DNA from: Photobacterium angustum
GTDB lineage: Bacteria; Pseudomonadota; Gammaproteobacteria; Enterobacterales; Vibrionaceae
Length of the DNA: 64,000 nucleotides
NCBI RefSeq assembly: GCF_002954615.1
Contig: NZ_MSCJ01000003.1
Coordinates: forward strand, 682,001-746,000
Direction: 5' to 3'
The translations under genes were made by a program, and so were the position numbers. Under the pieces are notes generated by a model, which searched no databases, was not told the DNA's origin, and worked only from the letters and a program-made list of their open reading frames with translations. Every line of letters begins with the position of its first letter. The stretch's first letter is position 1. Of this stretch, positions 53,151-62,025 are shown piece by piece.

Positions 53151-54365
53151 TTAGGCCCTCGCACTTAATGCTATCACTGGCGTTAAGTGTGCAGCCCTAC
53201 GCGCAGGGAAAAATGCAGCTAATAAGGCAAGTACTGCTGTGATCATGAGTGTTAAAACGATAGATGTTGACGTCATTACTGGGTGACCGAGCCAATCGGG
53301 TAATGAGAGAAGATTTAAGCATTGAATGATGATGGCAGAAACGGCAATACCGGTGAGAGTTCCCACTGTCACCAATACAGCACCTTCGACCATAAACTGC
53401 ATCAAAATATGAGTAGGAGTCGCACCAATGGCAAGCCTTACGCCTATTTCGCGGGTTCTTTCTGCTACAGATAAAAACATGATATTAGCAACACCTAATG
53501 CACCTACCGCGAGTGTCATTGCACCGCTAGCGCCTAAAAATAGCTGGATACCTCGTAACAGACTGGTGTAGAAATCGGCAAAGCGACTGTAATCAGGCAT
53601 TCGTATAGCTTGTTTGTCTTTAGGATCAAATTGGTACTGTTTAGCGAAAAAGCTCTGCATTGCTGTACGTAATGCCATGCCTGAAATACCTTTCGCTGGT
53701 TGCACTAACAGATCGGTAGGGTTACTTAGCCATAAGTCATTAAATGTTGTACTTGGAATTAAGGCGGCACGTTTAATTCGGGTAAGCCCACTACTTTCTG
53801 TCTTTTTTGAAATACCGATCACTTGAAATGGCACACCATTGATGTTGATGTTGTCGTTCAAACGAATGTTTCCGCGTTTAGCGAGACGCCAGCCTATAAT
53901 GGCAACACGAGTATGGTTGGCTAAATCACTCGGTGATATTTTACGAGAGCCTAGTACTAAACGCGTGTTATTAAGCGCCAGGAAGTGATTATCAATACCA
54001 AAAACATTTCCTTTTAATTGAGTGCCGTCAATATCTGTGACTTGTGCTTTGGCATTCGAATATAAAATAGAGACTTGTTTTATTTGAGGCACCTCAGACA
54101 ACACACTTAGTTGCTTTTCCGTTGTCGTGATCTTTCTTCTCGCAGGGTATCCTTGCCACGGTTTGCTAGTTTGTGCAAAAGAGACTTTCTGTGTATCGCT
54201 CATCAGCATAGAAAAAGATTTTAAGTTTTCACGATAAAACCCTTCGCCTAATGCGACTAAGACTAAAACTGAAACAATACCCCAGACTATCGCAATAATG
54301 GCCAATGCACTTCTCAACCTATGGGTAAGCAGTGTTTGAACGGTTTGGCTAAGCAGTGTGATCAT
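53151..54365 (-). CDS. MacB-like ABC permease (FtsX family), second of two
   Basis: Permease of 404 residues with the same layout as its neighbour: N-terminal helix (about 18-40), periplasmic MacB_PCD domain, and three C-terminal helices. The FtsX signature is in VANIMFLSVAERTREIGVRLAIGATPTHI and the ending PARRAAHLTPVIAL is conserved. It overlaps the upstream TolC-like gene by four bases (ATGA), so translation is coupled. With its partner it should form the inner-membrane pump. Confidence 0.92.
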   Translation of the reverse strand: MITLLSQTVQTLLTHRLRSALAIIAIVWGIVSVLVLVALGEGFYRENLKSFSMLMSDTQKVSFAQTSKPWQGYPARRKITTTEKQLSVLSEVPQIKQVSILYSNAKAQVTDIDGTQLKGNVFGIDNHFLALNNTRLVLGSRKISPSDLANHTRVAIIGWRLAKRGNIRLNDNININGVPFQVIGISKKTESSGLTRIKRAALIPSTTFNDLWLSNPTDLLVQPAKGISGMALRTAMQSFFAKQYQFDPKDKQAIRMPDYSRFADFYTSLLRGIQLFLGASGAMTLAVGALGVANIMFLSVAERTREIGVRLAIGATPTHILMQFMVEGAVLVTVGTLTGIAVSAIIIQCLNLLSLPDWLGHPVMTSTSIVLTLMITAVLALLAAFFPARRAAHLTPVIALSARA

Positions 54366-55636
54366 GGCATTAAGGCCTGAGAAAGCTGTGTAATTGTTTG
54401 GTCATTGAGTTGGCCTGTTAGCTTTAGCAATTCAATTCGGTTTAACCAGTATTGATAGAGAAGTTGCTGTAAGTCTTCTTTACTTCGATATACCGTATCT
54501 TGAACGTTGATAACGTCTAATGCTGTTGTACCATCAGCTCCAGAATTAAATAAAATTTCTTTAGTTTTAAGTGCTTTTTCATCGGATTTGACTTTTTCTA
54601 CGCCCATTTCAACGCGTTTCCAATCCAGATCAAGTTGGTTAAAACGTGTCTTCACATTATTTTCGAGATTAAGTTCGACTTTTCTTAATTGCTGTTTAGC
54701 TATTTGTAATTCGAGCTTAGATTGTGAAACTTTGGTTTTAATCGCGCCATTAAGATCAATCGGCACTGAAACACCAAGGTTTGCACTCATCCCTTCGCTA
54801 TTATTGTCAAAGTTATTACTGTAGCCAACGGAGCCGTTAACAGTAGGGTAGTATCCTGCTTGTGCTTGATCTACCGCGAGTTGTTGACGTTTTACATTTT
54901 GTTTCGCAATCAATAATTCAGGGCTGTTATCTTTTGCTTTGTTTAACCATGCTTTTTCATCATTGACTGCTAGTGCTGGTTGGTGAAGATTTTGGCTGTC
55001 GATTTCATTGACACGATCAGGCGTTTGGTTGATCACGATAGCGAGTTCAGACTGTTTTTCAACGAGATCTGATTGTCGTTGTAATACAGTGGTCTCAGTA
55101 CCAATGACATGCGCTTTAGCATCGTCAATTCCTGTTGACATGATCAAACCGGATTTGTAGCGCTGTTCTGTCAGTGAGAGAAGTTGTTGACTGTCTTTAC
55201 GTTGTTGCTCTGCAATGGAAAGCGAACGCTGAGCTTGTGCTAAAGCGAAATAAGCTTGGATAAGCTCTTCTGCCAGTGTGTTTTTCGCTTGCGTAATCGC
55301 GATTTTTGCAATAACTACATCTACTTGTGATTGATCCAATGCAGCCCAGTTTTGACTATTCCAAATCGATTGATTAAGTGAAATATTGTAGCCATTACTG
55401 TTGCCACCATCTTTAGTCCAGCCCGTTGTTGCACTCCCTTGAAGGCTAGGAAGTAATGCACTTTTGCTTAGTGATACACCGTATTGACTCTGACTTTCTT
55501 TAAGCTGTTTAATACGGTAATCAGGACTTGTTTGCTTTGCAGCCTCCCATGCTTGATCAATCGTTAATGCGAAGCTTTGAGTGCATACCATACCCAGTGA
55601 AAGACTCAACAGTGTGTTACGCCATATAGCTGTCAT
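54362..55636 (-). CDS. TolC-family outer-membrane efflux protein
   Basis: Outer-membrane factor of 424 residues with a signal peptide (MTAIWRNTLLSLSLGMVCTQSFA) and two OEP helical repeats, for example LTIDQAWEAAKQTSPDYRI and the end region GTTALDVINVQDTVYRSKEDL. It is distinct from the adhesin-system TolC at 4166 and is dedicated to this exporter, being encoded between the adaptor and the permeases. Its start overlaps the adaptor's stop by one base (TAATG). Confidence 0.92.
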   Translation of the reverse strand: MTAIWRNTLLSLSLGMVCTQSFALTIDQAWEAAKQTSPDYRIKQLKESQSQYGVSLSKSALLPSLQGSATTGWTKDGGNSNGYNISLNQSIWNSQNWAALDQSQVDVVIAKIAITQAKNTLAEELIQAYFALAQAQRSLSIAEQQRKDSQQLLSLTEQRYKSGLIMSTGIDDAKAHVIGTETTVLQRQSDLVEKQSELAIVINQTPDRVNEIDSQNLHQPALAVNDEKAWLNKAKDNSPELLIAKQNVKRQQLAVDQAQAGYYPTVNGSVGYSNNFDNNSEGMSANLGVSVPIDLNGAIKTKVSQSKLELQIAKQQLRKVELNLENNVKTRFNQLDLDWKRVEMGVEKVKSDEKALKTKEILFNSGADGTTALDVINVQDTVYRSKEDLQQLLYQYWLNRIELLKLTGQLNDQTITQLSQALMP

Positions 55637-56766
55637 TATAAGCCCTCGACCATGCTGGCATCGATGATGCTTTGTTTTGGTTCAATACCTGATAGGACTT
55701 CAACATTAATACCGTCTGATAAGCCTAGTTTCACGGGAACCTCTTTAAAGCCTTTCGTTGAGTCATCGGCGATAAGTACAAAAGGATCATTACCTTTAAA
55801 ATGCAGAGCGCGTTCAGGTACCGTCATTACGTCTGTCGCTTTTTTTAATGTGATATGTGCAGTAGCCGTAAAGCCTGAGCGTAAAGTAATATCTTTAGGA
55901 AATTTAATGTCACTGACTTCAACTGCAAAACCGTTGTCAAAGCTCTGCGCTTGCTGGTTGTTATTACTATCGTTGTTTAGCTTTTCTGATTGCACCGCAA
56001 CTTTAGTGAGTTTTCCTGCAATTTTTAGATCAGGATAAGGCGCAAGGGTTAATTCAACAGGCATCCCCTCTGTTAGTTGGGCTGCATCATGTTCACTCAC
56101 CGAACCTTTAAAGATGATATTTTTCATATCAGCCATAGTCATAATTTCTGTCGCTGCTTGGTTTGATTCCGTTGAAGTGATCGGTTCACCGACATCGACT
56201 TTGACATCTAATACCGTACCGTTAATCGGCGCATAAATAATAGAGGTGAGTTTGGTGGAACCTGCATCTGATTCGCCTTTACTCATTAGATCAGATTCTT
56301 GTTGTTTTTGTTTTAACTCAGCGGTTCTCGATTTCACATCCGCTTGTGCTTGAATATAGGCATCGAAATTAGCTGGAATAATTTTTTGTGCCGCTAAACG
56401 TTTTAAATTCGCCAATTTTATTTTGGCTGATTCTAAATCGGCTTTGCTTTTTAATAAGTCAGCATTAACACGTGTGAGATCTTGTGGAGTAGGGTTTGGA
56501 CGAAGCTTTATAACGGGAGAGCCCGCCTCTACTTTATCGCCTAGATTGACATAAATTTTATCTACTATCCCTTCTATTTGAGATTTAATCTTTACCGCTT
56601 GAGCCGGCATGATTTGTCCTACCGCAATGGCTTGTTTCTCAATAGTTGCATTTTTAGCAGTCAGCATGGTGAAATGGTGTTCATCAGAAGAGGGAGCTTT
56701 AACTGCATAAATACCTAAGGCAGCAATAGCACTTAGGGTTGCAACGACAATCCAGCGTTTTTTCAT
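55636..56766 (-). CDS. HlyD/MacA-like periplasmic adaptor of ABC exporter
   Basis: Membrane fusion protein of 376 residues, first gene of the exporter operon. A single N-terminal helix (about 5-22) is followed by a lipoyl half-motif (VGQIMPAQAVKIKSQIEGIVDKI and GDKVEAGSPVIKLRPNP), a coiled-coil hairpin (about 95-175), the second half (IIYAPINGTVLDVKVDVGEPI) and beta-barrel/MPD parts (VMTVPERALHF). The layout is that of MacA and related adaptors. Function in tripartite export is clear; substrate unknown. Confidence 0.92.
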   Translation of the reverse strand: MKKRWIVVATLSAIAALGIYAVKAPSSDEHHFTMLTAKNATIEKQAIAVGQIMPAQAVKIKSQIEGIVDKIYVNLGDKVEAGSPVIKLRPNPTPQDLTRVNADLLKSKADLESAKIKLANLKRLAAQKIIPANFDAYIQAQADVKSRTAELKQKQQESDLMSKGESDAGSTKLTSIIYAPINGTVLDVKVDVGEPITSTESNQAATEIMTMADMKNIIFKGSVSEHDAAQLTEGMPVELTLAPYPDLKIAGKLTKVAVQSEKLNNDSNNNQQAQSFDNGFAVEVSDIKFPKDITLRSGFTATAHITLKKATDVMTVPERALHFKGNDPFVLIADDSTKGFKEVPVKLGLSDGINVEVLSGIEPKQSIIDASMVEGL

Positions 56767-57344
56767 AGTAATACTCTAACGGTGTAAATCGAAAAAAGGA
56801 ATCTAAGTAAGACAACTATGAATAGCAGAATTCATAATTTCAATGATTAAATTTTAAATACATATAAATTAAAAGTGTTATTTAACTGTCAAGTTATTTT
56901 TAGAACAATAAAAAGGAAATACTTATTAAGCAGTAAAGTAAACATTGGCATTTTTCTATAGGAGCAATATGAATAAATAAGCGTTACCCTTCCTATCAAG
57001 TGGCTATATTTTGCCTAGTTCTATATTTATTTTACGGGAGGGGTTATGCCTTCCAAATTAATGAGTGGATATTTTCTGAGAGAAGCTACTTTAAGATTTC
57101 AAAATTGAAACTACTTTAAACAGCATGAAAAACTACACCTTCCTTCTTTCTTTTCGATAATTAATAGATTAAATGACCAATATTAACTTAATGATCGGAA
57201 TGATCCTTATGTTTGCTTATCTATTAGATTTGGATTTTGGAATTTACGTTTTTTCTGGCTTGTTTGATTGAAATTAAACGTTTTAGCAATATATTATAAC
57301 GCTAATTAACGACTTGTTAACACGAATAGGGATAAGGATGTTTA
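56767..57344. promoter_or_regulatory. Divergent region between exporter operon and dioxygenase operon
   Basis: A 578-base AT-rich gap. It must carry both promoters. A tiny reading frame of 20 codons (ATG 57046) has a strong GGGAGGGG upstream and could be a leader peptide or a gene remnant; the evidence is thin. No recognised operator, riboswitch or RNA gene was found. Confidence 0.4.
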
Positions 57345-57983
57345 ATGAAGATAGAAAATAAATTCTTAATCGAAGCTTTCCAAGTACCGTCAAAAGTAGC
57401 AGCGAGAGTTGCCCCATTCTTTGACCAACTCCCCCCTGATAAGTACATCAACAGCGATCATCGATTTCGTGCTTACGCGCGTTTTCAGTCTGAAAATGGA
57501 AACATCATTAAACTGCCTCATTCAAAATTTAAACAGTCATCTCAAGTTAATCGGGTGCTCGGTGACGTTGAACGTGACTTTTCTGATATGTCACAAGACA
57601 TGGTAAATACCGTTGAATTCCAGCATCTTCTGAAATCATTTATGGAAAGTACCGGGGCTATAGATGATCACTCAGTTGTGGATGTTCACCAAATTCGTGT
57701 TACTTGCGACCATGATGCTGCAAGTGCACCTGCGCCAGAAGGAATACATCAAGATGGCTTCCGATATGTTGGTATTTTCTGTGTTCAAAGAAAAAACATC
57801 TCAGGTGGATATACGCAAATCTTTGCTTCTCCAGTAGAGCAGCATCCACATATGAATACAGTGCTTGAAGAAAATCAATTCGTAATACTCAATGACGAAC
57901 GCTTTTATCATTACATATCTGAAACATTATCCAATATTGAAGGGCAAAAAGGAGTAAGAGATGTCTTCGTCTTTACCGCTTAG
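57345..57983 (+). CDS. 2-oxoglutarate/Fe(II) dioxygenase (PF10014-type, BsmA/IDO-like)
   Basis: Cytoplasmic non-heme iron dioxygenase of 212 residues, similar to the family that includes bacterial L-isoleucine 4-hydroxylase and the biofilm-stress protein BsmA. The iron-binding facial triad is visible as His135-x-Asp137 (GIHQDGF) and His189 (RFYHYIS), with Arg205 in VRDVFVF as probable 2-oxoglutarate ligand. GGYTQIFA between them is family-typical. The start has AAGGAT upstream. It overlaps the downstream PLP-enzyme gene by 23 bases. Hydroxylation of an amino acid is the likely reaction, inferred from relatives; the substrate is unknown. Confidence 0.88.
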   Translation: MKIENKFLIEAFQVPSKVAARVAPFFDQLPPDKYINSDHRFRAYARFQSENGNIIKLPHSKFKQSSQVNRVLGDVERDFSDMSQDMVNTVEFQHLLKSFMESTGAIDDHSVVDVHQIRVTCDHDAASAPAPEGIHQDGFRYVGIFCVQRKNISGGYTQIFASPVEQHPHMNTVLEENQFVILNDERFYHYISETLSNIEGQKGVRDVFVFTA

Positions 57984-59199
57984 TCAACATGTAGATCAGT
58001 TACGTAAACAATTTCCAGCGTTAAATTGTCAGGTTGATGGTCGTCAAGCTATCTATTTTGATGGTCCCGGAGGCGCACAGCAACCGCTTAGTGTTATAGA
58101 GAGTTATGGTAATTATCTTAAGCAAGGTAATACTAACCTTGGTGGTCATTTTTCTGTCAGTCGTAAAACGGTAGAGCTTGTTGATACTTGTCGTGAGAAA
58201 GCGGCAGCACTTTTCGGTGCAGAAAAAAAAGAAGAAATTATATTTGGGGCCAACATGACCTCGATGACTTTCCATTTTAGCCGTGCGATAAGTAACGATT
58301 GGAAAGAGGGCGATGAGATCATACTGAGTACAGCAGATCATGGTTCAAATCGCTCATCATGGGCTATGGCAGCAAAAGATAAAGGGGTAAAAGTTCATTA
58401 TATTCCTATCTTGGATAACACTTGCCAACTTGACCTTAAAGCGTTTGAAGGCTTACTTAATGATAAAACCCGACTTGTTGCTGTGACTGCAGCGAGTAAT
58501 CTATCGGGTACGTTAGTCGATATTGAAAAAATAACACGACTTGGTAAAGCCAATGGCAGCGTCGTTTATATTGATGCAGTGCACCTTTTGCCTCATAAAA
58601 TCATCAATGTTACTTCTTTAGGCGCTGACTTTGTTGCAGGTTCTGCGTACAAGTTCTTCGGTCCTCACCTTGGTGTATTGTACGGCCGCCAACAGGCCTT
58701 AGAGTATTACTCTCCTTATAAGGTAGAGCCAGCCCCTTCATACTCACCGAATTGCTGGGAAACAGGAACGTTAAATTTTGAGGCGTTATCGGCATTCTCG
58801 TCGACAATTGATTACTTAGCGTCTTTAGGGCACGGAAAGTGTTTACGAGAACAATTAGAGAGTGGTTATGAGAACATTGGCAATTACGAGAGTTTTCTCG
58901 TAAGCAAGTTCCTGACGCGCTTGAAAGACTACCCTTCAATTGAATTGTTCGGCGAGCCTAGTATTGATAATAGAACAGCAACGTTTGCACTGCGCTTTGG
59001 TGAATTGAACCCAGCAGAGGTAGCTGCTCACTTAGGAGAGCAGGAGATTTACACCTGGAGTGGTCATCTTTACGCAGATATGTTGACAGATGCGCTTAAA
59101 ATAACAGAAAAGGGTGGGATCTTACGTGTCGGATTAATGCATTATAACACTGAAGAAGAAATCGAACGATTTTTCATTGCCCTTGATCAGATACTTTAA
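57961..59199 (+). CDS. PLP-dependent class V aminotransferase-fold enzyme, VC1184 type
   Basis: Fold-type I PLP enzyme of 412 residues, of the family once labelled cysteine-desulfurase-like (VC1184 type). The PLP lysine is Lys231 (GSAYKFFGPH), and Asp205 and His208 of YIDAVHLLPH sit in the cofactor pocket. The segment where desulfurases carry their catalytic Cys reads TWSGHLYADML, with no Cys, so sulfur transfer is unlikely; a lyase, racemase or transaminase activity on an amino acid is more plausible. Its ATG lies within the dioxygenase gene with GGAG six bases upstream, implying tight coupling. Confidence 0.88.
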   Translation: MSSSLPLSQHVDQLRKQFPALNCQVDGRQAIYFDGPGGAQQPLSVIESYGNYLKQGNTNLGGHFSVSRKTVELVDTCREKAAALFGAEKKEEIIFGANMTSMTFHFSRAISNDWKEGDEIILSTADHGSNRSSWAMAAKDKGVKVHYIPILDNTCQLDLKAFEGLLNDKTRLVAVTAASNLSGTLVDIEKITRLGKANGSVVYIDAVHLLPHKIINVTSLGADFVAGSAYKFFGPHLGVLYGRQQALEYYSPYKVEPAPSYSPNCWETGTLNFEALSAFSSTIDYLASLGHGKCLREQLESGYENIGNYESFLVSKFLTRLKDYPSIELFGEPSIDNRTATFALRFGELNPAEVAAHLGEQEIYTWSGHLYADMLTDALKITEKGGILRVGLMHYNTEEEIERFFIALDQIL

Positions 59200-59548
59200 C
59201 GATTGAGTAATCTTTAATAAGAGACCTTACTTTTCAATTGGTAATGTCTTCGTGTTGTTCATACTTGATTTGGCTACGATTCAATTTTCCGTAAACCAAA
59301 TACGTTAAAAATGGGGGTGATGAAACATTCCCATTTTTAATGTGTCACTGCCTTATTAACGCCATATATCACTATTTAAGTACTTCATTATTTTACTCGT
59401 TATCAAACATGCGTAACGCTTATTTTTGCTAGCTGAACATAACACTCAGTCATAAAAACTACAGCTTGAAATGCACTCTTAATGCTAAGTGGCTACCCTA
59501 CAATCGCCATGAAAGCAGAAACTTAACGTGAAAAGGTCCTGAGAAAAA
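59200..59548. other. Intergenic region between PLP-enzyme and GAPDH genes
   Basis: A 349-base gap. A perfect 11-bp hairpin (TTAAAAATGGG/CCCATTTTTAA, 59305-59340) probably terminates the preceding operon. The rest presumably includes the gap promoter; GAPDH starts after AAAAGGTCCTGAG. No ORF of note. Confidence 0.45.
59305..59340 (+). terminator. Probable terminator of the dioxygenase-PLP operon
   Basis: Perfect 11-bp stem TTAAAAATGGG/CCCATTTTTAA with a 14-base loop; the T run is inside the stem, so strength is uncertain. Confidence 0.55.
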
Positions 59549-60985
59549 ATGAGCCCTGAAAAGCACTTCCTAGAATGGCAAACTAGTCAAACTTATGCCG
59601 AATCCATTGCTCCAGTTTTAGGTCAGCTGTACCGTCAAAAAGGTGTTGAAGTTATACTCTTTGGCAAAACCTTAGTTAATGCGACAACAATCGATATTAT
59701 CAAAGCTCACCGTGTTGCAAAGCGATATATTGGTTGTTCACTCACAGTTGAACAAACTCAACCAATTATTCATCATCTTATTAATATGGATTTATCACCT
59801 TGTCGTATTGATGTCGGGCGCCTCGCACATACATTTTGGGATAGTAATGAAGATACACATGGGCTAGATGATTTCTTGCAAACAGCACTGAAAAGTTCAC
59901 TTGAAGATGATCCAATGACAGAACCTCGTGATGTGGTGCTGTATGGTTTTGGTCGTATAGGTCGTTTATTAACTCGATTATTAGTTGATAAGAGTGGTCC
60001 CGGATATCCATTAAGATTACGTGCTATTGTGGTACGAGGTGGAAAAGAGGGTGACTTGGAAAAACGCGCAAGTTTACTACGCCGAGACTCTGTGCATGGC
60101 CAGTTTAATGGCAGTATTGTTGTCGATCATGAACGTAAAGCCATCATTGTGAACGGTAACTATATTCAAGTGATCTATGCCAATAAACCGCAAGATGTAG
60201 ATTATTCCACTTTCGGTATTAAGGACGCCTTAGTTGTTGATAATACTGGTGTGTGGCGAGATACGGAAGGGCTTAGCCAACATCTTACCTGTAAAGGTAC
60301 TAAAAAGGTGCTGTTGACTGCGCCAGGGAAAGGAGAAATAAAGAACGTTGTATTTGGTGTTAATGAAGACGTTATTGACCGTGAAGATACGATAATTTCT
60401 GCTGCAAGTTGCACGACTAATGCGATTACTCCTGTATTAAAGGCAGTACATGATAAGTTTGGTGTATTGTTTGGTCATATTGAAACAGTACATTCATTTA
60501 CTAATGACCAAAATCTCATAGATAATTTCCATACTGGAGATCGTCGTGGCCGTGCAGCTTCATTGAACATGGTACTGACATCAACAGGTGCTGCTAAAGC
60601 AGTCGCAAAAGCCATGCCTGAAATGGCAGGGAAACTAACAGGTAACGCTATTCGTGTGCCAACTCCAAATGTATCAATGGCTGTAATGAATCTTCAATTA
60701 GAGCAGTGTACCGATAAAGAAGCGTTGAACGCTTATTTACGAGAAATAGCGCTCTCTTCAAGGTTGTCTGCACAAATTGATTTTACTGACTCGACAGAAG
60801 TGGTATCTACAGATTTAGTTGGCTCGCGTTATCCGGGAGTTGTTGATGGTGTTGCGACCATCGCACAAGACAATCGTGCCATTTTGTATATTTGGTATGA
60901 CAATGAGTTTGGTTATAGCTGCCAGGTTGTTCATTGCATGGAGCAGATGATGGGAGTACGTTATAAAACCTATCCTTACGTTTAA
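59549..60985 (+). CDS. gap: Glyceraldehyde-3-phosphate dehydrogenase with N-terminal extension
   Basis: GAPDH of 478 residues, of the long class found in Vibrio and Pseudomonas, in contrast to the ~330-residue GapA. The first ~128 residues are an extension without a recognised motif. The NAD-binding Rossmann fold begins near residue 129 (VVLYGFGRIGRLLTRLL). The catalytic cysteine is Cys288 in ASCTTNAITPVL; HSFTNDQ, DRRGRAAS and WYDNEFGYS complete the family features. It would oxidise glyceraldehyde 3-phosphate in the cytoplasm. The extra domain's role, possibly regulatory, is unknown. It appears to be transcribed alone. Confidence 0.95.
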   Translation: MSPEKHFLEWQTSQTYAESIAPVLGQLYRQKGVEVILFGKTLVNATTIDIIKAHRVAKRYIGCSLTVEQTQPIIHHLINMDLSPCRIDVGRLAHTFWDSNEDTHGLDDFLQTALKSSLEDDPMTEPRDVVLYGFGRIGRLLTRLLVDKSGPGYPLRLRAIVVRGGKEGDLEKRASLLRRDSVHGQFNGSIVVDHERKAIIVNGNYIQVIYANKPQDVDYSTFGIKDALVVDNTGVWRDTEGLSQHLTCKGTKKVLLTAPGKGEIKNVVFGVNEDVIDREDTIISAASCTTNAITPVLKAVHDKFGVLFGHIETVHSFTNDQNLIDNFHTGDRRGRAASLNMVLTSTGAAKAVAKAMPEMAGKLTGNAIRVPTPNVSMAVMNLQLEQCTDKEALNAYLREIALSSRLSAQIDFTDSTEVVSTDLVGSRYPGVVDGVATIAQDNRAILYIWYDNEFGYSCQVVHCMEQMMGVRYKTYPYV

Positions 60986-61073
60986 TGAATAGTTTTCTTA
61001 AACCGTTCTTAAAATAATAAAGGTACCAGTGAAAATATAATGGTTTCACTTGCCTGTTTTTATGAAGAGGATT

Positions 61074-61116
61074 GCCACTTAGTACTACTCAGCATAGTTC
61101 TGAGTGGCTTTTATTT
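61074..61116 (+). terminator. Terminator after GAPDH gene
   Basis: Imperfect 14-bp stem from GCCACTTAGTACTA to TAGTTCTGAGTGGC around a seven-base loop, followed by TTTTATTT. Confidence 0.75.
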
Positions 61117-61217
61117 GATAGAAGATAGATAAAGAGAATTGAGAAGCAACGCTTTATTGATAAAAACAGGATGAATAAAGCGCTGCGTATCTCACATAAA
61201 GAATTGCTTATGATGAT

Positions 61218-61469
61218 TTATAACCCCATGTAAGCCATCAGTTCACTTTTGATCCGATTATATTCTCGATTCGTTACTTTTTGTGCTTGATAGTCGGTAG
61301 ATTCTGCCTGCCCATCTTCTGCGACTTCAATTTCAAGAAAAGGAAGCTCATTGCTATTGGTCATTAGGTACAAAGCACGATTACCATCAATTTTATAGTC
61401 AAGATCAAATGCAACAATCGTTTCCATATTGATATAGACAGTATTTATTTTAAGCGCTTTTTTCATCAC
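61218..61469 (-). CDS. Hypothetical protein, 83 residues
   Basis: Unrecognised small cytoplasmic protein. The N-terminal half looks beta-rich (KINTVYINMETIVAFDLDYK, RALYLMTNSN) and the C-terminal third is helical (TNREYNRIKSELMAYMGL). It starts with two consecutive ATGs; GAGGTG a few bases upstream supports the first or second. No signal peptide or membrane segment. It is convergent with GAPDH, which is followed by a terminator. Confidence 0.65.
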   Translation of the reverse strand: MMKKALKINTVYINMETIVAFDLDYKIDGNRALYLMTNSNELPFLEIEVAEDGQAESTDYQAQKVTNREYNRIKSELMAYMGL

Positions 61470-61708
61470 ATCACCTCATCCCTTTAACATCAATATTTAA
61501 GCATTCGAATAAGCATATTCTCGATTATTTCTTCTGTCTTTATTGAGTTATGCAAACATACCTTTTGCTATTGCATAATTGTCTATACGTAAATGATAAA
61601 GATTTTTTTGTTACACGAAGATGTGTCGTACATCGCCTTTATTTGTATTCGAAAAGAAAGACAAGATAATAAGTTATAAGATGGGCAATTTATTATTAAG
61701 TTGAATTA

Positions 61709-61909
61709 ATGCAAAAATTTAATATAAGTCGAATAAACACTGATTTTGGAATATTTAACGTTATAGGCACTTACAATAAAAAATGTAAAGTGCTAAAGAT
61801 AAGTCAGTTATATCAGATGGGAACTGATGGTTGGTTTGAACTGAATATTAATAGAGCTCCATCTGTTGTTGAAAAATTAGAGCCTTTAATAATAAACCAC
61901 ATGAATTAA
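61709..61909 (+). CDS. Hypothetical protein, 66 residues
   Basis: Small reading frame with plausible coding character but a weak ribosome site. The product is basic at the start and beta-rich (FGIFNVIGTYNKKCKVLKI, DGWFELNINR), with a helical tail (SVVEKLEPLIINHMN). No family recognised. It lies upstream of the DMT transporter gene, in the same direction, after 114 bases. Confidence 0.5.
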   Translation: MQKFNISRINTDFGIFNVIGTYNKKCKVLKISQLYQMGTDGWFELNINRAPSVVEKLEPLIINHMN

Positions 61910-62025
61910 AGAACTTTATATTGCTTTATAATTGATGGATATTATTTAAATCTGGTATGGGTTTATGGACTTGGTTTAGACTTTAAATCATTAATATCAC
62001 AAGTATTCAAAAAGGGTTAGCAGTG

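Noticed and set aside
57961..59199. Functional cysteine desulfurase
   Set aside because: The position of the catalytic Cys reads SGHLYA, without Cys, and no Fe-S assembly genes are near.
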